Of a stretch of DNA of 5,639 nt, positions 1 through 5,639 are shown piece by piece; within the stretch, counting starts at the first letter, position 1, and each line of letters opens with the position of its first letter. Where the stretch lies: NCBI GenBank assembly GCA_003134755.1, contig PLCK01000201.1, positions 30,594 to 36,232 on the forward strand, in the 5' to 3' direction. Source of the DNA: Actinomycetota bacterium. GTDB taxonomy: Bacteria > Actinomycetota > Actinomycetes > Acidothermales > Acidothermaceae. The notes under the pieces are model-generated. The model was not told the DNA's origin. It searched no databases and worked only from the letters and a program-made list of their open reading frames with translations. Made by a program: the position numbers and the translations under genes.

Positions 1-2
1 AG

Positions 3-422
3 GGTGACCCGGACGTCGAGGCCGGGCCGGCGGGTACGCACCCGTCGGTGACGCTGACCGATCCGATCGTGGCGCCGCAGACCTGGTTGGCGCTGCCTGG
101 GAGCATCGGACCGTTCGGCGACGCGGGGAGTCCGGCAGTGACGAACACGTTCACCGCGACGGCGCACACTCGGCCGTTCGACACGACGGTGACGTCGACG
201 AGTGGCGACCCGCTTCTTGGCGACGTCAATTCGGCGGCGCCTGCTGCGACGCCGGTGTCGGTCGAGGTCGGCGCGAGCGGCACGATCACCGTGACGTTCA
301 CACCGTCGGGATCGCCGGGCACGATCGTGCAGGGCTTGCTGTTCCTCGACACGTTCGATTCCGTGACCGGCAGCACCAACGAAGTGGCTGTGATTCCGTA
401 CATGTACAAGATCGGCAAGTAA
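3..422 (+). CDS. C-terminal end of a large, probably secreted protein (partial at 5' edge)
   Basis: The reading frame is open from the left edge to the TAA at 420-422, so the gene begins outside the window; the GTG at 48 is unlikely to be the true start because the frame continues upstream (GDPDVEAGPAG...). The visible 139 residues are rich in T, V, S, G and P, contain no Cys, and alternate polar and hydrophobic residues as in an extracellular beta-sandwich. Recognisable stretches are IGPFG, PFDTTVTSTSGDP, SGTITVTFTPSGSPGT and the terminal AVIPYMYKIGK. From memory this pattern resembles the C-terminal beta-domain of actinobacterial secreted proteins, including some subtilisin-like (S8) peptidases, but no catalytic domain is in the window, so the function stays open. 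Transcription probably ends at the hairpin 32 bp downstream. Confidence 0.7.
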   Translation, partial: GDPDVEAGPAGTHPSVTLTDPIVAPQTWLALPGSIGPFGDAGSPAVTNTFTATAHTRPFDTTVTSTSGDPLLGDVNSAAPAATPVSVEVGASGTITVTFTPSGSPGTIVQGLLFLDTFDSVTGSTNEVAVIPYMYKIGK

Positions 423-454
423 CCCGCAGGTCGATCACGTTTGCATGATCGAAC

Positions 455-489
455 CCCCCGAGGACAGGCCCCAAACCTGTCCTCGGGGG
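455..489 (+). terminator. Hairpin terminator after the secreted-protein gene
   Basis: A perfect 14-bp inverted repeat (455-468 with 476-489) encloses a 7-nt loop (CCCCAAA). It starts 32 bp after the TAA at 420-422 and precedes the next gene on the same strand by about 100 bp. No T-run follows, so it is not a classical U-tract terminator; strong stems without U-tracts are common after actinobacterial genes. A third copy of the arm heptamer CCTGTCC at 495-501 could pair with 462-468, but only by opening the much stronger main stem. Confidence 0.75.
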
Positions 490-534
490 TCATGCCTGTC
501 CAGGGGCCGGTCCCCGTCCCGCATATCCTCACCA

Positions 535-553
535 ATCGGCCCGGCTGGCCGAT
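535..553 (+). promoter_or_regulatory. Inverted repeat in the leader of the GGDEF-EAL gene
   Basis: The perfect 7-bp arms ATCGGCC (535-541) and GGCCGAT (547-553) are separated by CGGCT. The element lies 42 bp upstream of the ATG at 596 and abuts a Shine-Dalgarno-like GGAGGA (554-559) that has no suitably spaced in-frame start. It could be an operator for a dimeric regulator or a leader RNA stem. Short GC-rich palindromes occur by chance in such DNA, so confidence is low. I see no convincing -10/-35 pair in 490-595. Confidence 0.3.
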
Positions 554-595
554 GGAGGATCGAGAACTCACCGGCGCACGACGACGGGACTTGCG

Positions 596-2584
596 ATGCG
601 GTCAGGCCCGGACGCGTCCTTGTCCGCTGGACGCCGAGTCACGGGGTCAACCGCTGGCATGGGCCGCTGGGCCAGTGTCGGATTGGGCTCGTTGTTGCTC
701 GCGGTCTCGATCGGCGGGATCGTCTCCAGCAGTCAGGTAAGCAACGGGATCGAACGGGCCGAAGGTGCCGTCGCGACGACCGACCTGTACCAGCAGGCTG
801 GGTACTTCGTCGCAATCGAAGACGCTGAGCTGAACAGCTATCGCATCACCCTGCTGCCCGCAGACTTGACAGCTCACTCCACCGCTGAGGACAGCCTCGA
901 CGCAACACTTAGTGCGCTCGCCGCGAAGGCGGACGGCGCCGGCGCCCTGCAGGTGGCGGGACTTGTTGCGGCTCATCGCCGGTACAAGGATCTTTCCCAG
1001 CAGGTTGTGAAGCGAATCGACGGCGGCCAGATCTTTCAGTCGAGCGAGCTCGAGACTGACGCTGTCGAGCCGGTCAGGGACATGTTGGCAGTGCACCTCA
1101 AGAAGTTGGAGACATCACAACAATCGAGCAGCGCAAGAGCGTTACGAGTGGCGAGTCTCAATGGCGAGCGGTTGCGCTGGGGAACTCCCATCGCATTTGC
1201 GCTCACCTTGGTCGTCATCGTGGGGCTGTCGCGCGTCACGAGACGACACCGCCGCGCCGTGCGCTATCAAGCGCTTCATGACGCGTTGACAGGCCTGCCC
1301 AACAGAATGCTGTTCGCCGATCGCGCCGCACACGTCATGGCGGCCGCCCGCAGAACTGGCGCCGAGCCGGTGGTGATGATGCCGGATCTCGCCCGCTTCC
1401 AGGAGGTCAACGACACCTTCGGCCAGCGTCAAGGCGATGACTTGCTCGTCCAAGTCGCCAGTCGTGTCAGTGCACTGGTTCGTGCGGGCGACACTGTAGC
1501 CCGGCTCGGTGGCGACAAGTTTGCACTCTTGCTCGCCGACGGTGGATCGAACGCCGGCTCTGAAGCTGCCGGGCGCATCTTGGCAGCTCTCGAAGAGCCG
1601 TTCGACCTGGACGGGACAGCGGTGGGCCTTGAGGCGAGCATTGGAATCGCAACGGCTGCGAGCGAGCCGTCGCCGGAAAACGCACCCCCGGACGACGCGG
1701 CGCAGTTGATGCAACACGCGGACGCTGCGATGTATCGGGCGAAGGCTGACCGATCGGGATACGCGCACTACCTTGCCGGCGCCGATCAGCGGACCCACGG
1801 CCATCTGGCGCTGCTTGCTCAGCTCCGGCAAGCGTTTGACCACGACGAGCTGGTGCTGCACTTTCAGCCGAAAGTCGCCGCCGACAATGGCGAAGTGCTG
1901 GGCGTCGAAGCGCTGGTGCGCTGGCAGCATCCAGTTAGAGGGCTCCTTCCGCCGATCGCGTTCATCGAGCTGGCCGAGAGCACGACGCCAATTCACCGAC
2001 TGACGACCGTCGTGGTCGACAAAGCCTTGACCTTTGTTCGGTATCGGCTCGACCAAGGTCTTCCGATGCCGGTCGCCGTCAACGTGAGCGCCCGCGGTCT
2101 GCTCGACCAGGCCTTCCCGGCGAAGATCGCGGCCCAACTTGCTCACCATGGCGTGCCCGCGGAGCTGTTATGGATCGAGATCACCGAAGGCACGATCATG
2201 GCCGACCCTGACAAGGCGCTGGCGATCCTCACGGAACTACGCGGTATGGGCATTCGGTTGTCGGTCGACGATTTCGGCACCGGATACTCGTCGATGGCGT
2301 ACCTGAAGGTGCTGCCCGTCGACGAGTTGAAGGTCGACCGGACTTTCGTCAAGGGCATGACGACTGACGAGGGCGATGCGGTTCTCGTCCAGAGCGCGAT
2401 CGACCTCGGCCACAACCTAGGGCTGTCGGTCGTCGCAGAGGGTGTTGAGGACGACGAGACGCTGGTGGCGCTCAAGAATCTCGGCGTCGACGTCGTCCAG
2501 GGGTACTTCTTGGGTCGGCCGATGGCTCCGGAACTCCTCGACCAATGGATCGTAGATCGCGCGATCGTTGCACTGCCGCGCTAG
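596..2584 (+). CDS. Membrane-bound GGDEF-EAL protein; c-di-GMP phosphodiesterase with degenerate cyclase domain
   Basis: A 662-residue protein for c-di-GMP turnover at the membrane. Order: short cytoplasmic N-terminus; membrane helix at about 25-47; extracytoplasmic, mostly helical region 48-192 (no recognised sensor family); second helix at about 196-212; basic linker; GGDEF domain about 225-390; EAL domain about 405-655. The GGDEF signature reads GGDKF (305-309), with Lys308 in place of the catalytic Glu. The metal Asp264, Asn272 and Asp281 remain, and an RxxD inhibitory-site motif (R296-D299) sits five residues before the signature. The EAL site appears complete: E438, N496, E528, E531, D558-D559, K579, E615 and Q635, with the same spacing as in known active EAL phosphodiesterases. 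The likely activity is hydrolysis of c-di-GMP to pGpG, perhaps tuned by GTP or c-di-GMP binding to the GGDEF half. The ATG at 596 has a weak GGGA 6 nt upstream; the ATG at 659 (residue 22), just before the first membrane helix, is an alternative start. Confidence 0.93.
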   Translation: MRSGPDASLSAGRRVTGSTAGMGRWASVGLGSLLLAVSIGGIVSSSQVSNGIERAEGAVATTDLYQQAGYFVAIEDAELNSYRITLLPADLTAHSTAEDSLDATLSALAAKADGAGALQVAGLVAAHRRYKDLSQQVVKRIDGGQIFQSSELETDAVEPVRDMLAVHLKKLETSQQSSSARALRVASLNGERLRWGTPIAFALTLVVIVGLSRVTRRHRRAVRYQALHDALTGLPNRMLFADRAAHVMAAARRTGAEPVVMMPDLARFQEVNDTFGQRQGDDLLVQVASRVSALVRAGDTVARLGGDKFALLLADGGSNAGSEAAGRILAALEEPFDLDGTAVGLEASIGIATAASEPSPENAPPDDAAQLMQHADAAMYRAKADRSGYAHYLAGADQRTHGHLALLAQLRQAFDHDELVLHFQPKVAADNGEVLGVEALVRWQHPVRGLLPPIAFIELAESTTPIHRLTTVVVDKALTFVRYRLDQGLPMPVAVNVSARGLLDQAFPAKIAAQLAHHGVPAELLWIEITEGTIMADPDKALAILTELRGMGIRLSVDDFGTGYSSMAYLKVLPVDELKVDRTFVKGMTTDEGDAVLVQSAIDLGHNLGLSVVAEGVEDDETLVALKNLGVDVVQGYFLGRPMAPELLDQWIVDRAIVALPR

Positions 2585-2595
2585 GAGCCGGCGAG

Positions 2596-2655
2596 TCTTC
2601 GCAGTGCTGAGTGCACCTGAACTGGCCGATCTGACAGCACTGTGGGCTGCGAAGA
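2596..2655. terminator. Hairpin between convergent genes (possible bidirectional terminator)
   Basis: The 91-bp gap between the converging GGDEF-EAL and amidoligase genes holds nested inverted repeats. The outer arms 2596-2604 and 2647-2655 (TCTTCGCAG / CTGCGAAGA) match perfectly over 9 bp. The inner arms 2602-2609 and 2635-2642 (CAGTGCTG / CAGCACTG) match over 8 bp. The two overlap at 2602-2604, so they form as alternatives or with a bulge. There is no T-run on either side. The location fits a shared terminator; the large 25-nt inner loop makes it weaker than the hairpin at 455-489. Confidence 0.45.
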
Positions 2656-2675
2656 GGTCATGCGAGTACGGCGAC

Positions 2676-3722
2676 TTAGCTCGTTGCGAGTCTGCGCAAC
2701 TGGCGGACCGCAGTCTCCATTGTCGCCGGCGGCGCAGGGAATCGTTCTAGATCGCAGCATCGATCGAGAAGCCCTTCGACGATCGAGGCCCGCTCGATCA
2801 CCTCGGCGCCGTCGATCGTACCCGGAAGGACCCTGACCTCGAGAGTGTCGCGCGTCGGATCGTTGCGGAGCAGCTGGGTCAGGTTGACGTCGAAGAACTT
2901 GGTGAGGCGACCCCGAGTGGCTGCGTCACGCAGCTCGTCCCACGTCGGCGTGCCATCGGCTACCGCCACGAGTTCGTCGGGCAGCGCAGCCAGCCGACGG
3001 CACTTGCCGTTGGTGCCGAGAACCTGACGCAACGGCTCACGCCAGTGCGCGAACAGCCGGACGACGTTCGCCAGAGTGGACGCCGCACGAAACGGTCCGC
3101 CGTCGACGTGTTGGTGGACTGCGGCCTCCTGCGGAACCATGAAACCGAGGGCGCGGGCGGGCCCGAGCAACTCCTCGACGGCAGCAGCGTGGTCGGCGAC
3201 CAGCGGCGGAGTGACGATCTCGCACACCCGCTCACGGTGTCCGCCGGACGGCGTCGCCAACGCGATCGTCGCGCCGTCCGAGTCGAGCCGCCACACATTG
3301 CCAACTCGTTCGGTACGAACGCCCCACAGCGCAGCGACCCTGTCGAGCGATGTCTCGAGCGAGCCGCCCGGGTCGCTGAAGCGCGCCAACAAGCGCAGCA
3401 GCCGCGGGTCATCGGTGAGTAGCCGATGCCAACCGGACGGCGCCGCCGCGGTCGGGTCGAGATCGGCGACGATCGTCACGTCGTCGACCAATGTGCATAG
3501 CTGCTCTCCCGACCCGCGAATCACTTCGAAGCCCTGCGTGAGGTGGAGAAACCGGCCGCCAAGATGCGCCACCGGCGCTGGCTCGCTGTCGTGATGCCAC
3601 ACCGCCCGAACCTGACCGTCGCATCGGCTCGCGAGCGCGTCGGCCAGGCTGCGCCTGCTCGCGCCGCGCGGCGCGAGCAGTTCCACCTCGAAGCCGGTGC
3701 GAAGGCGCAGCACGCTAGACAC
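2676..3722 (-). CDS. Amidoligase_2-family protein (predicted ATP-dependent amide/peptide ligase)
   Basis: A soluble 348-residue protein with no signal peptide or membrane helix. It shows the motif series of the Amidoligase_2 family, which has a glutamine-synthetase-like fold: TGFEVEL near the N-terminus (residues 9-15), CEIVTPPL (167-174), a His-rich AAVHQHVDGG (200-209), FFDVNLTQLL (276-285) and LEVRVLPGT (294-302). Acidic residues E12, E14, E168 and E295, with H203, H205 and R297, are the likely metal, ATP and substrate ligands. Family members are predicted to join a carboxylate to an amine using ATP; substrates are mostly unknown. The start is GTG at 3722, 18 bp after the repeat-protein stop (TGA at 3741-3743), with no good Shine-Dalgarno; the GTG at 3713 (residue 4) is an alternative. 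It is the last gene of the sigma-factor operon and ends at TAA 2676-2678. The family call is from motif recognition; a role with the sigma factor is inference. Confidence 0.8.
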   Translation of the reverse strand: MSSVLRLRTGFEVELLAPRGASRRSLADALASRCDGQVRAVWHHDSEPAPVAHLGGRFLHLTQGFEVIRGSGEQLCTLVDDVTIVADLDPTAAAPSGWHRLLTDDPRLLRLLARFSDPGGSLETSLDRVAALWGVRTERVGNVWRLDSDGATIALATPSGGHRERVCEIVTPPLVADHAAAVEELLGPARALGFMVPQEAAVHQHVDGGPFRAASTLANVVRLFAHWREPLRQVLGTNGKCRRLAALPDELVAVADGTPTWDELRDAATRGRLTKFFDVNLTQLLRNDPTRDTLEVRVLPGTIDGAEVIERASIVEGLLDRCCDLERFPAPPATMETAVRQLRRLATS

Positions 3723-3740
3723 CAGACTCAGGCCGACAGT

Positions 3741-4724
3741 TCACGGCGCGATCGGCAGGGTCTGCCCGGCGAGCAGTTTCTGACCGGCCTCCGATTTGAC
3801 CTGGCCGATGTCGGTCTCGTGCCAGAGCTTTCCGAGCGTGACCGCGTCGTCGTAGTTGTAGCCCGCGGCGAAGTAGGCGGCCAGACCAGGATCGGCCGAA
3901 GAAGAGGCCGAGTCGGACGGCGCGGTCGGGCCACTCGGAGGAATGGGAAGGGTCTGCCCGGCGATCACTTTCTGACCGGCGTCCGCCTTCACTTGGGCGA
4001 TGTCTGTCCGGTTCCACAGCTTTCCGAGCGTGACGGCATCGTTGTACGTGTAGCCAGCGGCGAAGTAGGCGTCGAGCGCAGGACCACTCGGACGAATCGG
4101 CAGGGCCTGCCCGGTGATCAGCTTCTGACCGGCGTCGGCCTTGACCTGGCCAATATCGGTTTCGTGCCACATGGTGCCGAGCGTGACCGCGTCGTCGTAG
4201 TCGTAGCCCGCGGTGAAGAAGGCGTTCTGCGCCCTTTCCGCCGCAGTCATTGGCGTGCCGTTCGGCGTGACTGGCAAGGTCGCGCCCTCGAGCAACTTCA
4301 GTCCGGCGGCCGCCTTGACCTGTGCGATGTCGGTCTGCTTCCACAAGCTGGCGAGCGCTACCGCATTGTCGTAGTCGTATCCGTCCGCGAAGTATTCGTT
4401 CAATTCCTGCTGCTCGGTGTAAGCACTTGCCGTCGGGCTTGCACTCGGCGTCGCGCTTGCGCTCGGCGTCCCGCCGCCCGATGCCGGCTGCACCGCAGTG
4501 ACCTCGTCGTTCGATCCCGGGTGCCACTCCCAACGAGGAAACGTGACTGCGCCGGCCACCAAACCCGCTCCCAACACAGACGCACCCGTCGCGCGGGCCG
4601 CCCGACGCCGGCGGCAATACGCGCGCGCGATCGCATTCGCTCTCTCGAGCACGGTGGCCGCGTCGGGCGCGAGAAACTCGTGCGCTTCGAAGGTCTCGGT
4701 CAGCTCATCGATTCTGTCGTTCAT
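3741..4724 (-). CDS. Single-pass membrane protein with four 47-residue extracytoplasmic repeats; putative sigma-factor partner
   Basis: A 327-residue protein. Residues 1-45 are a cytoplasmic helical segment ending in RRRR (38-41). Residues about 46-63 form one membrane helix; the basic cluster before it predicts N-in, C-out. Residues 83-101 are a Ser/Pro/Ala/Thr-rich linker of the wall-crossing kind. Four repeats follow at 108-154, 166-212, 217-263 and 281-327, each exactly 47 residues, joined by linkers of 11, 4 and 17. The ATG at 4724 overlaps the sigma stop (ATGA) and has a clear AGGAG; the frame runs far upstream through the sigma gene, but that part is not coding. Position right after an ECF sigma gene, short cytoplasmic tail and single helix suggest an anti-sigma or sensor partner, yet no zinc anti-sigma HxxxCxxC is present and the only Cys is C37. 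I do not know a family name for the repeat. A wall-, ligand- or substrate-type role outside the cell is inference. Confidence 0.88.
   Translation of the reverse strand: MNDRIDELTETFEAHEFLAPDAATVLERANAIARAYCRRRRAARATGASVLGAGLVAGAVTFPRWEWHPGSNDEVTAVQPASGGGTPSASATPSASPTASAYTEQQELNEYFADGYDYDNAVALASLWKQTDIAQVKAAAGLKLLEGATLPVTPNGTPMTAAERAQNAFFTAGYDYDDAVTLGTMWHETDIGQVKADAGQKLITGQALPIRPSGPALDAYFAAGYTYNDAVTLGKLWNRTDIAQVKADAGQKVIAGQTLPIPPSGPTAPSDSASSSADPGLAAYFAAGYNYDDAVTLGKLWHETDIGQVKSEAGQKLLAGQTLPIAP
3744..4403 (-). repeat. Array of four protein-coding 141-bp repeats
   Basis: Units in coding order are 4403-4263, 4229-4089, 4076-3936 and 3884-3744, each 141 bp encoding 47 residues. By hand alignment, 21 of 47 positions are invariant, including F5, G8, Y9, Y11, W21, TDI at 24-26, QVK at 28-30, AG at 33-34, K36, G40, LP at 43-44 and P47. 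Identity to the last unit is 29/47 for unit 1, 34/47 for unit 2 and 36/47 for unit 3, so the membrane-proximal unit is the most diverged. Similarity is also visible at DNA level. Each unit looks like two or three short helices ending in a GxxLPIxP cap. Confidence 0.92.
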
Positions 4725-5239
4725 GAGATGTCTCCTGCCACGGTGATGTGCTGCCGCTCCGACTGGAGCCGCAAGGTCTTCAGTGCCTTGGATGCATTGC
4801 TTCGGACCGTTCCGCGTGCGCAACCAAGCAGTGCGGCAATCTCGTCGTCGTCCAACTGCTCGTAGTAGCGAAGAACCAGGACGGCGCGCTGCTTGGGAGG
4901 CAGCGTGGCGAGCCGGCTCCAGAGGTCGTCGGCGTCCGCCATGGCGTCGGCGTGATCGCGTGACCCACCTCTGCCGTCGCTCAGCTCGAGTACCCGCTCC
5001 CCGACCGCCCGCACATTGCGGACGGCCCAGCGCCGGCGCCACGAGAGGTATTCGTTGAGCACCATCTGCCGGACGTACGCATCCGGCGAATCGGCACTCG
5101 CGATCTTGCGCCAGCGCACCTGCGCCCGAGCCAACACATCCTGGACGACGTCCTGTGCCAACTCTCGGTCGCCCGTGAGCACCACCGCATAGCGGAGCAG
5201 TTGGGCCAGCCGGGTCGCGGCGAACTCGGCGAAGGTCAC
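4721..5239 (-). CDS. SigE-family ECF RNA polymerase sigma factor
   Basis: A 172-residue sigma-70-family factor of the actinobacterial SigE type that directs RNA polymerase to a specific promoter set. The sigma-2 region (about residues 2-70) shows FAEFAATRLAQLLRYA, LTGDRELAQDVVQDVL, the RW pair and AYVRQMVLNEYLSWRRR. The sigma-4 region (about 105-157) shows LPPKQRAVLVLRYYEQL followed by a helix-turn-helix EIAALLGCARGTVRSNASKAL. An acidic, low-conservation linker separates them. I chose GTG at 5239 because the protein then begins MTFAEF, where this family normally begins, and has a usual length. GTG at 5308 would add 23 residues unlike the family and lie 18 bp from the upstream stop; neither start has a good Shine-Dalgarno. 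The stop overlaps the next gene by 4 bp. I see no clear ECF-type -35/-10 in 5240-5326, so autoregulation is undetermined. Confidence 0.93.
   Translation of the reverse strand: MTFAEFAATRLAQLLRYAVVLTGDRELAQDVVQDVLARAQVRWRKIASADSPDAYVRQMVLNEYLSWRRRWAVRNVRAVGERVLELSDGRGGSRDHADAMADADDLWSRLATLPPKQRAVLVLRYYEQLDDDEIAALLGCARGTVRSNASKALKTLRLQSERQHITVAGDIS
4732..4736 (-). promoter_or_regulatory. Ribosome binding site of the repeat-protein gene
   Basis: On the minus strand AGGAG lies 7 nt upstream of the ATG at 4724, inside the last codons of the sigma-factor gene. It fixes the start of the repeat protein and rules out reading it as the tail of a longer upstream frame. The ATGA overlap with the sigma stop suggests translational coupling. 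Confidence 0.85.
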
Positions 5240-5326
5240 ACCACCAAGACGCGCGAGAGCGGCGATCGGTGTAACGCCCGAGCCAGAATTCTTTCGCGGG
5301 CGCTGCACGACCCCGGCTGCGGTCGC

Positions 5327-5639
5327 TTACCAGAGCCAGGGGAGAAAGCGCCGGCGTACAAGCAGCCGGTAGTCCGCGTAGCCGGGATATTGCTCGACCA
5401 ACCAGGCTTCTTCGCGGCGGCGCTTGGCGTCGAGGAAGATCGTCGCGAGGACCAACGGCAGCAGTGCCACCGGTGACGAAATCAGCGCCCAGCACAGAAT
5501 CAGCAACAGCGCACCGCCGTAGATCGGGTGACGCACCATCCCGTAGACCCCGTCTTGTCTCAGTGCGCCGTCCGCGATCGGCCGCGGGAAGGGAGTCAGT
5601 TGCCGGCCGAGGCCAACGCCGCCCCCGACGAGCAGCGCG
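5327..5639 (-). CDS. Isoprenylcysteine carboxyl methyltransferase-like membrane methyltransferase (C-terminal part)
   Basis: The frame is open from the right edge to TAA at 5327-5329, giving the last 103 residues; the N-terminus lies outside the window. The internal ATG at 5539 is not the start, because the conserved block LGRQLTPFPRP and DGVYGMVRHPIYGG runs across it. The VRHPIYGG motif, a hydrophobic stretch of about 25 residues after it (ALLLILCW to LATIF), and the ending REEAWLVEQYPGYADY with the final RRRFLPWLW are the signature of the ICMT/PEMT group of integral membrane S-adenosylmethionine-dependent methyltransferases. Bacterial members mostly have unknown lipid or small-molecule substrates; a true prenylated-protein substrate is unlikely. 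It lies upstream of the sigma gene on the same strand with an 87-bp gap, so co-transcription is possible but less certain than for the three genes downstream. Confidence 0.85.
   Translation of the reverse strand, partial: ALLVGGGVGLGRQLTPFPRPIADGALRQDGVYGMVRHPIYGGALLLILCWALISSPVALLPLVLATIFLDAKRRREEAWLVEQYPGYADYRLLVRRRFLPWLW

Noticed and set aside
433..450. GATCA...TGATC inverted repeat after the first gene
   Set aside because: Only 5 bp with an 8-nt loop, next to a far stronger hairpin; chance occurrence is likely.
503..515. GGGG/CCCC stem at 503-506 and 512-515 as a second terminator
   Set aside because: Only 4 bp and expected by chance in GC-rich DNA.
1142..2149. Minus-strand open frame of 335 residues
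   Set aside because: It is antisense to the well-supported GGDEF-EAL gene, rich in Arg/His/Val, with no recognisable domain.
3744..4403. Repeat array considered as CRISPR or mobile-element repeats
   Set aside because: The units are in frame, 141 bp long, imperfect, and encode a conserved protein module with selection at amino-acid level; spacers are short linkers.
4422..4478. Ser/Pro/Ala/Thr-rich low-complexity tract considered as a separate repeat element
   Set aside because: It is a normal linker between the membrane helix and the first repeat in an actinobacterial surface protein.
3543..4865. Plus-strand open frame of 440 residues
   Set aside because: It lies antisense to the amidoligase, repeat protein and sigma genes; its apparent repeats (GLPGDQ, DRVVVVVARGE) are the complement of the 141-bp repeats, and its composition is that of a GC-rich shadow.
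4725..5495. Open frame continuous with the repeat protein, extending it to 584 residues
   Set aside because: It runs through the sigma-factor gene in another frame, is Arg/Gly/Pro-rich without domain features, and the real start at 4724 has AGGAG and the ATGA overlap.

Overview
This GC-rich window most likely comes from an actinobacterium. Evidence: strong G/C third-position bias, GTG starts, a SigE-type ECF sigma factor of the actinobacterial kind, a hairpin terminator with no U-tract, and a secreted protein tail of a style common in Actinobacteria. I cannot assign a genus. There are no rRNA, tRNA, CRISPR or insertion-sequence signals.

Layout. On the plus strand, the window opens inside the C-terminal end of a large, probably secreted protein (to 422). 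A perfect 14-bp hairpin follows at 455-489. Next is a complete membrane-bound GGDEF-EAL protein (596-2584). Its diguanylate cyclase signature is damaged (GGDKF), while its phosphodiesterase site is complete. A convergent intergenic hairpin lies at 2596-2655. From there to the right edge everything reads on the minus strand. In transcription order (right to left) these are the C-terminal part of an isoprenylcysteine-methyltransferase-like membrane enzyme (cut by the window edge), an ECF sigma factor of the SigE family, a single-pass membrane protein carrying four 47-residue repeats outside the membrane, and an Amidoligase_2-family protein.

How the genes may work together. The sigma factor and repeat protein overlap by 4 bp (ATGA), and the amidoligase starts 18 bp after the repeat protein's stop. 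These three are very probably one transcript. By position and topology the repeat protein is the likely membrane partner of the sigma factor, although it has no zinc anti-sigma motif. The amidoligase, an ATP-dependent amide-bond-forming enzyme family of largely unknown substrates, is an unusual third member. The sigma / repeat protein / amidoligase trio is the best candidate here for an undescribed system. The GGDEF-EAL gene is a separate convergent unit, probably lowering c-di-GMP.
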